A stretch of 64,000 bases of DNA, from positions 248,001 to 312,000 of the forward strand of contig NZ_JADKYZ010000002.1 in the NCBI RefSeq assembly GCF_015354245.1, given 5' to 3'. A program made the translations under genes and the position numbers. The notes beneath the pieces are model-generated. The model was not told the DNA's origin, did no database searches, and saw only the letters and a list, made by a program, of their open reading frames with translations. This document shows positions 28,716 to 36,254 of the stretch, in pieces (the stretch's first letter is position 1; every line of letters begins with the position of its first letter). This DNA comes from Diaphorobacter caeni (GTDB taxonomy: Bacteria; Pseudomonadota; Gammaproteobacteria; Burkholderiales; Burkholderiaceae_C).

Positions 28716-28754
28716 GCCCCGGATTGTCCCAGATGCATGAGCCGCCGCGTCACC

Positions 28755-30077
28755 TCAACGTGTCTTGGGCTGCCAGCCACGCGAGGCCAGCGGCCAGAAA
28801 CCGAGCACGAAGCCCAGAATGCCCATCGCCGCCACGTAGTGAGCAGGGGCCATGAGGTCATATTTCTGCCAGACGCTGATGATGATCGGCGTCAGTCCAC
28901 CGAACACCGCATAGGCCATGTTGTAGGCGAACGAGAGACCCGAAAAACGAACGGCTGGCGGAAAAGCGCGCACGCCGGTGATCGGCAGCAGCGAAATCGA
29001 GCCACAGAAGAAACCCACGAGCGCGTAGAGCCAGATGAGCGACTCGGGCGTGCCCGGCAGGCTCATGTAAAACAGGTAGGAGGTCACGGCAAGGCCACCC
29101 CAGCCGATCAGCATCACGGCCTTGGTGCCGATGCGGTCGGTCGCCCAGCCGCAGACGGCGCAGCCGATGGTGAGGGTGAGCGTCGCCGCCACGTTGGCCT
29201 CCAGCGAGAGCGTGGGCGCGATGTGAAAGACCTTCTGCAGATAGGTCGGCGTCATCAGGATCACCACCACCACGGTGGTCGACAGCACCCAGGTCATCAG
29301 CGCCACGAGCAACATGGCCGGGCGGTGTTCGCGCAGCACGGTCTTCACCGGCAACTCGCTCGCCACCTTCTTGCGTGCGGCGAGCTCCTTGAAGATCGGC
29401 GTTTCTTCGAGGAAGCGACGCAGGTACACCGAGATCAGGCCGAACACCCCGCCCAGGATGAACGGAATGCGCCAAGCGTACTCGTTGATCTCGGCGGCGC
29501 TGTAGTGCGTGTTGATGCCCACGGCGATCAGCGAGCCCAGCAAAATGCCGCCGGTGATGCCCGCCGTCAGCGTGCCGACGGCGAGGCCGTAGTGGCGCTC
29601 GGGAACGTGCTCGGCCACGAACACCCAGGCGCCCGGCATTTCGCCGCCGATGGCGGCGCCCTGCAGCACGCGCATGGCCAGCAGCAGCAGCGGTGCCGCC
29701 ACACCGAGGGAGGCATAGGTCGGCAGCAGACCGATCACCAGCGTGGGCACGGCCATCAGGAAAATCGACAGAGTGAACATCTTCTTGCGCCCCAGCTTGT
29801 CGCCGAAGTGCGCAATGATGATGCCGCCGATGGGGCGCGCCAGATAGCCGGCCGCGAAGATGCCCAGCGTCTGCAGTTGGCGCAGCCATTCGGGCATGTC
29901 CGCCGGAAAGAACAGCGCGCCCAGAATGTTGGCGAAAAAAACGTAGACGACGAAGTCGTAGAACTCCAGCGTACCGCCAAGTGCGGACAGACTGAGCGTC
30001 TGGTAATCGTGTTTGTTGAGTGTTCGCTGCGGCTCACCGGCTGACGGGAGCGTGGCCGCAGAAGTCATGTTGGTCAT
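28755..30077 (-). CDS. MFS transporter, metabolite:H+ symporter (MHS) type
   Basis: 440 residues from the ATG at 30077; a second ATG at 30068 is also possible. The N-terminal GGTLEFYDFVVYVFFANIL matches the MHS pattern (Glu-Trp/Phe-Tyr-Asp-Phe in helix 1), and GDKLGRKKMF is the MFS loop 2-3 motif. About twelve hydrophobic helices are visible. Relatives move organic acids, proline/betaine or shikimate; the substrate cannot be read from sequence. It is divergent from the HtrA-type protease gene. Confidence 0.85.
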   Translation of the reverse strand: MTNMTSAATLPSAGEPQRTLNKHDYQTLSLSALGGTLEFYDFVVYVFFANILGALFFPADMPEWLRQLQTLGIFAAGYLARPIGGIIIAHFGDKLGRKKMFTLSIFLMAVPTLVIGLLPTYASLGVAAPLLLLAMRVLQGAAIGGEMPGAWVFVAEHVPERHYGLAVGTLTAGITGGILLGSLIAVGINTHYSAAEINEYAWRIPFILGGVFGLISVYLRRFLEETPIFKELAARKKVASELPVKTVLREHRPAMLLVALMTWVLSTTVVVVILMTPTYLQKVFHIAPTLSLEANVAATLTLTIGCAVCGWATDRIGTKAVMLIGWGGLAVTSYLFYMSLPGTPESLIWLYALVGFFCGSISLLPITGVRAFPPAVRFSGLSFAYNMAYAVFGGLTPIIISVWQKYDLMAPAHYVAAMGILGFVLGFWPLASRGWQPKTR

Positions 30078-30390
30078 TGCGTGATTCAGTAGTTCGTATG
30101 AACAACTGCACGACGAATGGCGAACGGATCGCGCCACTGGGTCCAACCTTCACAGATCAGCCGATTGGGCATTCTGGTGGTAGGCAAGCCGCGAGGATGC
30201 TGCGGGGTGCGGAGACGGAGGCCGTGGCAGTTGATTACATACTAAGGGTTTACCCACATTTGCAACGGAATGAATCAAAACAACCATTCCTTTTGAATGG
30301 TTGAGCCCCGGCCTCCCCTGTGCGCGCTCTTCGCCGGAAGTGGACAGACGGGCGACAATGCTTCTTTTTGCACGTAGAGAACCATTCAAC
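30078..30390. other. Divergent intergenic region between the MFS gene and the HtrA-type protease gene
   Basis: 313 bases. An inverted repeat AACCATTC-N5-GAATGGTT lies at 30282-30302, and a third copy of AACCATTC lies at 30380-30387 beside the protease start. A weak leftward promoter candidate (TTGCAA 30265-30260, 18-base spacer, TATGTA 30241-30236) could serve the MFS gene. No gene seen. Confidence 0.4.
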
Positions 30391-31539
30391 ATGAAGCGCT
30401 TCTGGCTGCTTTTTTCTCAGGCCGTCACCGTCCTGCTCGCTGCGTACTTTGTCGTGGCCACCCTGCAGCCGAGCTGGCTGCAACGCGGCGCGTCGCGCAG
30501 CGGCGCGGGCATCAGCCTCATCGAGGCCCCCTCCACCCCACGTGCCGAGCCGCCCGCAGGCAGTCTCGCCAGCTCGGCGCGCAAGGCCTCGCCCGCCGTC
30601 GTCAGCATCAACACCAGCAAGGCCGCACGCGCCTCGCGCAGCAACGACCCGTGGTTTGAATTTTTCTTCGGCGATCAGGGCAACCAGGCCCAGGTGGGCC
30701 TTGGCAGCGGTGTGATCGTGAGCCCCGACGGTTTCATCCTCACCAACAACCACGTGGTCGAAGGCGCGGACGAGATCGAGGTGACGCTGACCGATGCCCG
30801 CCACGCCAGCGCCAAGGTGATCGGCACCGACCCGGACACCGACCTCGCGATCCTCAAGATCGACCTCGACAAGCTGCCCGTCATCGTGCTCGGCGATTCC
30901 GACCAGCTGCTCGTCGGCGACCGCGTGCTCGCCATCGGCAATCCGTTCGGCGTGGGCCAGACCGTGACCAGCGGCATCGTCTCGGCGCTCGGCCGCAGCC
31001 AGCTCGGCATCAACACCTTCGAGAACTTCATCCAGACCGATGCGGCCATCAACCCCGGCAACTCCGGCGGTGCACTGGTCGACGTGGACGGCAACCTCAT
31101 GGGCATCAACACGGCGATCTACTCGCGCTCGGGCGGCAGCATGGGCATCGGCTTCGCGATTCCCGTCTCCACCGCGCGGCTGGTGCTCGACGGCATCGTC
31201 AAGGATGGGCAGGTCACACGCGGCTGGATCGGCGCGGAGCCAAACGAACTCTCGCCCGAACTCGCCGAAACCTTCGGCGTGAAGGCCTCCGAGGGCGTGA
31301 TCATCACCGGCGTACTGCAGGACGGCCCAGCGGCACAGGCGGGTCTGCGTCCCGGCGACGTGATCACCAAGGTCGGCGACAAGCACATCCGCAACGTCTC
31401 CGAACTGCTCTCCACCGTGGCGGCGCTCAAGCCCGGCGTGGAAACCAAGTTCGCCGTGCTGCGCCGTGACAGCGAAACCGAGATCAGCATCACCCCCGGC
31501 ACACGCCCCGCGCCTGCCAAGCGGGCCCAGCAGCGCTGA
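30391..31539 (+). CDS. HtrA-family serine protease with one PDZ domain (DegS/AlgW-like)
   Basis: 382 residues from the ATG at 30391; a start at 30358 is possible but the family-like N terminus MKRFWLLFSQAVTVLLAAYF begins here. That stretch is an uncleaved anchor or signal, so the enzyme faces the periplasm. Trypsin-like triad: His in TNNHVV, Asp in DTDLAIL, Ser in GNSGG. A single PDZ domain follows (LQDGPAAQAGLRPGDVITKV), which favours DegS/AlgW over two-PDZ DegP. Such proteases act in envelope stress; whether it cleaves an anti-sigma factor is inference. It is convergent with tatC across a shared terminator. Confidence 0.9.
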   Translation: MKRFWLLFSQAVTVLLAAYFVVATLQPSWLQRGASRSGAGISLIEAPSTPRAEPPAGSLASSARKASPAVVSINTSKAARASRSNDPWFEFFFGDQGNQAQVGLGSGVIVSPDGFILTNNHVVEGADEIEVTLTDARHASAKVIGTDPDTDLAILKIDLDKLPVIVLGDSDQLLVGDRVLAIGNPFGVGQTVTSGIVSALGRSQLGINTFENFIQTDAAINPGNSGGALVDVDGNLMGINTAIYSRSGGSMGIGFAIPVSTARLVLDGIVKDGQVTRGWIGAEPNELSPELAETFGVKASEGVIITGVLQDGPAAQAGLRPGDVITKVGDKHIRNVSELLSTVAALKPGVETKFAVLRRDSETEISITPGTRPAPAKRAQQR

Positions 31540-31575
31540 TTCAAACACACCGCCCAGCTTGGCGGCGTTCAAACA

Positions 31576-31612
31576 AAAAGGGCAGTCCGTTTCCGGTCTG
31601 CCCTTTTGTTTT
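31576..31612. terminator. Bidirectional terminator between the HtrA-type gene and tatC
   Basis: A 10-bp stem (31576-31585 with 31598-31607) with A runs on the left and T runs on the right, able to end transcripts from both convergent genes. Confidence 0.85.
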
Positions 31613-31630
31613 GGTGACTTGCTGGGATGA

Positions 31631-32449
31631 TCAGGACGTCTTTTCGGAATCGCCTTCCGGCTTTTCTGCCTTGTCCAGTTCTTCGGGTGCCTTGGTGTTG
31701 CGCTGGAACCAGCCCGCCGCGATGATGCCGATCTCGTAGAGCAGCACCATCGGCACGGCCAGCGAGACCTGCGAGAGCACATCGGGCGGCGTCACCACGG
31801 CGGCGACCACGAAGGCCAGCACGATGAAGTAACCACGGAAGGACTTGAGCTTGTCGATGTCCACGATGCCAAGGCGCACCAGCAAAATGACCACGATCGG
31901 CACCTGGAAGGCGCAGCCGAACGCGATGTAGAGCGACAGAATCGCCTCGACATACGACGAAATGTCGGGCGTGGCCGCCACGCTCGAGGGCGTGAAATGC
32001 TGAATGAAACCGAACATGCGCTCGAGGACGAAGAGCTGCACGAAGGCGATGCCGATGTAGGCGAGCGCGCTGCCGAAGAAGATCAGCGGCAGCGCGAACT
32101 TCTTCTCGTGCGAGTACAGGCCCGGCGCGACGAAGGCCCAGATCTGGTACATGATCCACGGCAGCGCAAGCAGCACGGCCGCCATCGCCAGCACCTTGAG
32201 CGGCACGATGAACGGCGAGAACACGCCCACCGCGATCAGCTTGGCGCCCTCGGGCATATGGTGCCGGATGGGCGTTGCCACGAAGTCGATCAGGCCGTCC
32301 GGGCCGGGCCAGAAGGCCAGCAGCGCGATGGCGACGAGAATGCCGTAGATGCTGTAGAGCAGGCGGTCGCGCAGCTCCATGAGATGCTGCACGAAGGGCT
32401 GCTCGGTGCCGGCCAGTTCGTCGTCTTTGGGAGATGGTGTGTCAGCCAT
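31631..32449 (-). CDS. tatC: Twin-arginine translocase subunit TatC
   Basis: 272 residues from the ATG at 32449. It is the multi-spanning receptor of the Tat pathway. PFVQHLMELRDRLLYS is the conserved N-terminal cytoplasmic region binding the RR motif, followed by six hydrophobic helices. Typical segments include FVAPGLYSHEKKFALPLI, AFGCAFQVPIV and VVAAVVTPPDVLSQVSLAVP. The C-terminal tail is hydrophilic. Last gene of tatABC. Confidence 0.96.
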   Translation of the reverse strand: MADTPSPKDDELAGTEQPFVQHLMELRDRLLYSIYGILVAIALLAFWPGPDGLIDFVATPIRHHMPEGAKLIAVGVFSPFIVPLKVLAMAAVLLALPWIMYQIWAFVAPGLYSHEKKFALPLIFFGSALAYIGIAFVQLFVLERMFGFIQHFTPSSVAATPDISSYVEAILSLYIAFGCAFQVPIVVILLVRLGIVDIDKLKSFRGYFIVLAFVVAAVVTPPDVLSQVSLAVPMVLLYEIGIIAAGWFQRNTKAPEELDKAEKPEGDSEKTS

Positions 32450-32585
32450 GTTCAAACAAAAGCGCGAGCCCTCAAGACTCGCACGCAGGTATCGGAGCAT
32501 GCCTTGACGCGCGGACTGCGCCTGGGGCATGGCGGCAAAGCGGGTTGCCGCGCGTAATGTGACTCAAGGGAGACTCAAACGGAAC

Positions 32586-33086
32586 TCAAAGCGGCTTTTT
32601 CGGGCGGAACCGCGCCACGCGCGCCGCGCCCGATTGAGCCTTGGTACGCACGCCGGAGCGCGACTTGTACCACTGCGGCGTCGCCCCGCGCTTGACGCGC
32701 CAGTTCTTGCGCGGATGGCTGTAGGCGGGCGTCACCGAACTGTTCGAGCTCCAGTCGTACTCGGAAGAAGTGGACCCTGAGCTGTCGGAAGACGAGTCAT
32801 TCAGGGACGACGTGGCGTCACTCCAGTCCTTCTCGAAATCCTTGGCGCTGGTGTGGACCGACTGCTCGACATCGCGCGCCGCCGACTCCACGTTCTCCTT
32901 CATCTTGCGCAGCTCGTCGAGCTCCATCGAACGGTTGACCTCGGACTTCACGTCGTTCACGTAGCGCTGCGCCTTGCCGAGCAGCGTACCCACGGTACGC
33001 GCCACCTTCGGCAGCTTTTCGGGCCCGATGACGACCAACGCCACCACGCCGATCAACGCCATTTTCGAGAGGCCAATATCAATCAT
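32586..33086 (-). CDS. tatB: Sec-independent translocase subunit TatB
   Basis: 166 residues. The short N-terminal helix [20 protein letters not shown] is followed by [20 protein letters not shown], the TatB amphipathic helix. From about residue 95 the tail is unusual: a Ser/Asp-rich stretch and then a very basic end ([20 protein letters not shown]). TatB links TatC-bound precursors to TatA. It lies 39 bases after tatA. Confidence 0.93.
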   Translation of the reverse strand: MIDIGLSKMALIGVVALVVIGPEKLPKVARTVGTLLGKAQRYVNDVKSEVNRSMELDELRKMKENVESAARDVEQSVHTSAKDFEKDWSDATSSLNDSSSDSSGSTSSEYDWSSNSSVTPAYSHPRKNWRVKRGATPQWYKSRSGVRTKAQSGAARVARFRPKKPL

Positions 33087-33125
33087 TCAATGAACCCGGT
33101 CGTGCACTCGAACATCAGCGTTCCA

Positions 33126-33380
33126 TCAGCTCTTGTGCTTGGCTTCCACGTCGATGGTCGACTTGTCGGCCGCGGCGTTGTTGGTCACCTGACCCGCAGC
33201 GGCGTTGTTGCCGGCTGCCGCGTCGGCGTTCTCAGCCTGACCGCCGTCCTTGATGCCGTCCTTGAAACCCTTGACCGCTCCACCCAGATCGGAGCCGATG
33301 TTCTTGAGCTTCTTGGTGCCAAAAACCATCACCACGATCAGCAGCACGATCAGCCAGTGCCAAATAGAAAACGAACCCAT
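33126..33380 (-). CDS. tatA: Sec-independent translocase subunit TatA
   Basis: 84 residues. [21 protein letters not shown] is the membrane helix; [20 protein letters not shown] is the amphipathic helix signature. An Ala/Asn-rich acidic tail follows. TatA polymerises to form the transport path. AGGAGA lies 7 bases before the ATG. First gene of tatABC, downstream of the HIT gene on the same strand. Confidence 0.96.
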   Translation of the reverse strand: MGSFSIWHWLIVLLIVVMVFGTKKLKNIGSDLGGAVKGFKDGIKDGGQAENADAAAGNNAAAGQVTNNAAADKSTIDVEAKHKS

Positions 33381-33482
33381 GTGATTCTCCTAACGAATAC
33401 AGACCATTCTAGACGCCACTCATGTCAGGACGGTCATTAACCAGTAACTTTCCCGGGCACGGGCCGGGAATTCCCATTGCGC

Positions 33483-33839
33483 TCAACCCTTTTTCCAGGG
33501 GCGCGGACCGCCGATGACGTGCACGTGCAGGTGGTGCACCTCCTGCCCGCCCTCGTCGCCGGTATTCACCACGATGCGGAATCCACCCTCCGGATAGGGG
33601 TTGCAGCCATTTTCCTGCGCCAGCCGGGGGGCCAGTGTCATCATCTTTCCCAGAAGCGGTGCATCTTCCGCCGTGACCTGCGCCATCGACGGAATGTGCT
33701 TCTTGGGCACCATCAGAAAGTGCACCGGCGCCCAGGGGTTGATGTCGTGGAAGGCGAAAACGTCCTCGTCCTCGTAGACCTTCTTCGAAGGGATCTTGCC
33801 CTCGATGATCTTGCAGAAAATACAGTTCGGATCGTGCAT
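33483..33839 (-). CDS. hinT: HIT-family purine nucleoside phosphoramidase (HinT-like)
   Basis: 118 residues, the HinT length. The N terminus NCIFCKIIEGKIPSKKVYED and the His triad HHLHVHVIGG near the C terminus are diagnostic. HinT enzymes hydrolyse AMP-lysine and aminoacyl-adenylates. HIT genes commonly stand between hisE and tatA in betaproteobacteria, as here. Confidence 0.92.
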   Translation of the reverse strand: MHDPNCIFCKIIEGKIPSKKVYEDEDVFAFHDINPWAPVHFLMVPKKHIPSMAQVTAEDAPLLGKMMTLAPRLAQENGCNPYPEGGFRIVVNTGDEGGQEVHHLHVHVIGGPRPWKKG

Positions 33840-33920
33840 GGGGAAACTCGTCTGGAAAAGAGCGGATGACTGAAGAAAAACGGGATCAGCCCGCCGGATG
33901 CAGCGGCAACGGTCGGCACA

Positions 33921-34946
33921 TCACAGCTGCTCCGACAGCTTGAGCGAGGGACGCACGCCCACGTCGGCAAAATGCTGCTTGAGCCAGAGCGCACCGGACT
34001 CTCGGCCAAGTTCGAACAACTGGCGCACGAAAGGCATGTCGGAGCGCATCTTGCTCGCGGAGCCGAAGGGCTCGAGCGCCGTGCCGCCGTCGATGCGATG
34101 CATCAGCACATTCTTGTAGCGCCGGCTGTCGAGCTTGCCTTCGGCGAGCAGTCGGCGCACGAACTCGATGGCTCGCAGTTCGGCCAGCAGACCCGCGTTG
34201 AAGGTGACCTCGTTGACGCGCTCCATGATTTCCTGCGCGTCGTCGGGCAGACGGTCGTGGTCGATGGGATTGATCTGCACCAGCAGAATGTCGGCCGACT
34301 CCGTACGGTAGATCAGCGGGTAGATCGCCGGATTGCCGGAATAGCCACCATCCCAGTAATGCTCGCCGTCGATCTCCACCGCCTTGAAGAGCATGGGGAG
34401 GCAGGCCGAGGCCATCACTGCGTCGGCACTCAGCCGCATGCCGGAGAAGATCTCGCCGCGCCCCGTGCGCACGTTGGTCGCGCAGACAAACACCTGCTTG
34501 GCGTTGTTGGCGCCGATGAGTTCGAAATCGACTTCCTTCTCAAGCAGCTTGCGCAGCGGATTGATGCCGAGCGGGTTCATTTGATAGGGCGAGAGCCATT
34601 GCGTGAGCATGTTCATGAACGCGCCCGCCGCGGGCATGGGCACGCCCCAGAGCATGGTCGAGCCCATGGTGCCCACGCCCTCCCAGAGCCGCGCGAGCGT
34701 CTCGCGCGCCTTCTGGGCACCGGCCAACTGGCGCTCCTGCGGGTCCTTGTACTCGCTCGCGGCCACGGCAAAGCCATGGGCCAGCGCGACGGCATTCATC
34801 GCGCCCGCGCTCGTGCCGCTCACGCCCTCGATGCGGATGCGCCCGTCCTCCAGCAAGGCATCGAGCACGCCCCACGTGAAGGCTCCGTGCGATCCCCCGC
34901 CCTGCAGCGCGAGGTTCAGCGTCTTCTGACCGTTCTCGTCAAGCAT
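33921..34946 (-). CDS. Patatin-like phospholipase
   Basis: 341 residues. It has the oxyanion loop GGGSHGAF at 16-23, the nucleophile elbow GTSAG with Ser46, and the catalytic Asp in YWDGGYSGNP, giving the Ser-Asp dyad of patatin lipases. It probably hydrolyses lipid acyl esters. No signal peptide is seen. The start overlaps the stop of the upstream membrane-protein gene by 8 bases, so it is coupled to the hisE-DUF4870 end of the his operon. Confidence 0.9.
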   Translation of the reverse strand: MLDENGQKTLNLALQGGGSHGAFTWGVLDALLEDGRIRIEGVSGTSAGAMNAVALAHGFAVAASEYKDPQERQLAGAQKARETLARLWEGVGTMGSTMLWGVPMPAAGAFMNMLTQWLSPYQMNPLGINPLRKLLEKEVDFELIGANNAKQVFVCATNVRTGRGEIFSGMRLSADAVMASACLPMLFKAVEIDGEHYWDGGYSGNPAIYPLIYRTESADILLVQINPIDHDRLPDDAQEIMERVNEVTFNAGLLAELRAIEFVRRLLAEGKLDSRRYKNVLMHRIDGGTALEPFGSASKMRSDMPFVRQLFELGRESGALWLKQHFADVGVRPSLKLSEQL

Positions 34947-35331
34947 CGATGGCCTGTCCCTTGCTCATGGCGAGCATGCCGCGCACGATGCGATAGAGGA
35001 ACCACAGCGAAATGATGCCCCAGGCGATCCAGCCCGGAACGAAGAACAGCAGCCACAGCGGCGAAGTCACCACGTACAGGATCCCCGCCCAGATGACCGA
35101 GCGGATGCGCCACGAAAAATGGCTCGCCTGCCAGGTGCCTTCGGCGTCGCCGCGCTTGACGAGGTCGATCACCAGCGCCACCAGCAGAAGCACTACGCTC
35201 ACCTGCGCCGTCGGCAGCACGGCGGCCACCGCCACGATCAGGTGCAGGATGTAGCTGACCCAGCCCACCGCCTTGAGGTTTTCTGCACGCTGATTGGGTT
35301 CGATGTCGATGATGTCGTTGCGATTGTTCAA
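34939..35331 (-). CDS. Small membrane protein, DUF4870-like
   Basis: 130 residues, with a TTG start at 35331 overlapping the hisE stop. After a polar N terminus (residues 1-17) come hydrophobic segments near 22-38, 44-60, 78-98 and 98-115. The pattern fits the DUF4870/YidH-like small membrane proteins usually found after hisE in this family. Function unknown. Confidence 0.8.
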   Translation of the reverse strand: MNNRNDIIDIEPNQRAENLKAVGWVSYILHLIVAVAAVLPTAQVSVVLLLVALVIDLVKRGDAEGTWQASHFSWRIRSVIWAGILYVVTSPLWLLFFVPGWIAWGIISLWFLYRIVRGMLAMSKGQAIDA

Positions 35332-35741
35332 GCTGAACCTCCTTCATCAATGGCACGTTGATCCGCCTTGCGGGCGGCCTTTTCCTCGAGCCCGCTCAAG
35401 CCCACGCGGCGCTCCAGTTCGGTGATCACGTCGGCCGGCGTGAGCCCATAGTAGGACAGCGCCACCATGGAGTGGAACCACAGGTCCGCGACCTCATAGA
35501 CCAGCTTGGACTTGTCCGCGCCGTGGTCCACGTCCTTGGCCGCCATGACGACTTCGGTCGCCTCTTCGCCCACCTTCTTCAGGAACGCGTCCGGGCCCTT
35601 GGCGAACAGGCGCGCCACATAGCTTTTGTCCGGATCGCCGGACTTGCGGCTCTCCAGCACCTCGGCCAGTCGGGCCAGGGAGTCGTTGGAATTCAGGTCT
35701 GTCTGCACTTGGGAAGCATTGCTCGTCATGGTGTCGCTCAT
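35328..35741 (-). CDS. hisE: Phosphoribosyl-ATP pyrophosphatase
   Basis: 137 residues. Second step of histidine synthesis: PR-ATP to [25 protein letters not shown] and [15 protein letters not shown] (the metal-binding EExxE-type helix), with [14 protein letters not shown], mark the MazG-like HisE fold. It is 11 bases after hisI. HisE and HisI are separate proteins here, not fused. Confidence 0.96.
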   Translation of the reverse strand: MSDTMTSNASQVQTDLNSNDSLARLAEVLESRKSGDPDKSYVARLFAKGPDAFLKKVGEEATEVVMAAKDVDHGADKSKLVYEVADLWFHSMVALSYYGLTPADVITELERRVGLSGLEEKAARKADQRAIDEGGSA

Positions 35742-35752
35742 TCAATCGCTTT

Positions 35753-36142
35753 TTATTTATAGATGGACTCGGGATCTTTCAAGACCGGATCGACCGGCGT
35801 CCAGCCTCCATCCAGCAGGCGACTGTAAAAGCAGCTGTGGCGTCCCGTGTGACAGGCGATGCCCGGCTCGTGCCCCGTCTGGGTCACCTTGAGCAGAACC
35901 ACGTCGTTGTCGCAATCGATGCGGATATCGTGCACCGTCTGCACATGGCCGGACTCCTCGCCCTTGAACCACAGCTTGCCGCGCGAGCGGCTGAAATACA
36001 CCGCGCGGCCCAGCTCTGCGGTCTTCTCGAGCGCCTCGCGGTTCATCCACGCGAACATCAGCACGTCGCCCGACGACGCCTCCTGCGCGATCACGGGCAC
36101 GAGGCCCTGCGCATCCCATTTCACTTGATCTAGCCAGTTCAT
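35753..36142 (-). CDS. hisI: Phosphoribosyl-AMP cyclohydrolase
   Basis: 129 residues from the ATG at 36142 ([16 protein letters not shown]). Third step of histidine synthesis. [31 protein letters not shown] and [12 protein letters not shown] carry the zinc and magnesium ligands. It is separated from hisF, its usual upstream neighbour, by the 8.3-kb giant gene and a hairpin at 36209-36237, so it may need a promoter in the 66 bases before it; I see no strong one. Confidence 0.96.
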   Translation of the reverse strand: MNWLDQVKWDAQGLVPVIAQEASSGDVLMFAWMNREALEKTAELGRAVYFSRSRGKLWFKGEESGHVQTVHDIRIDCDNDVVLLKVTQTGHEPGIACHTGRHSCFYSRLLDGGWTPVDPVLKDPESIYK

Positions 36143-36208
36143 TCCCGAATTGTGAGGCATTGGAGCCATCGGCATGCGACGGTATGGATTTTTTCGGATC
36201 CCCAAACA

Positions 36209-36237
36209 CATCGACCCGCTCGAAGAGCGGGTCGATG
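36209..36237 (-). terminator. Hairpin/terminator after the giant DUF11 gene
   Basis: A perfect 13-bp stem (36209-36221 with 36225-36237) and 3-base loop lie 18 bases past the stop. The following T run is short (TGTTTGGGG), so termination may be partial. Confidence 0.6.
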
Positions 36238-36254
36238 AGGGGTCGACTCAGGCG

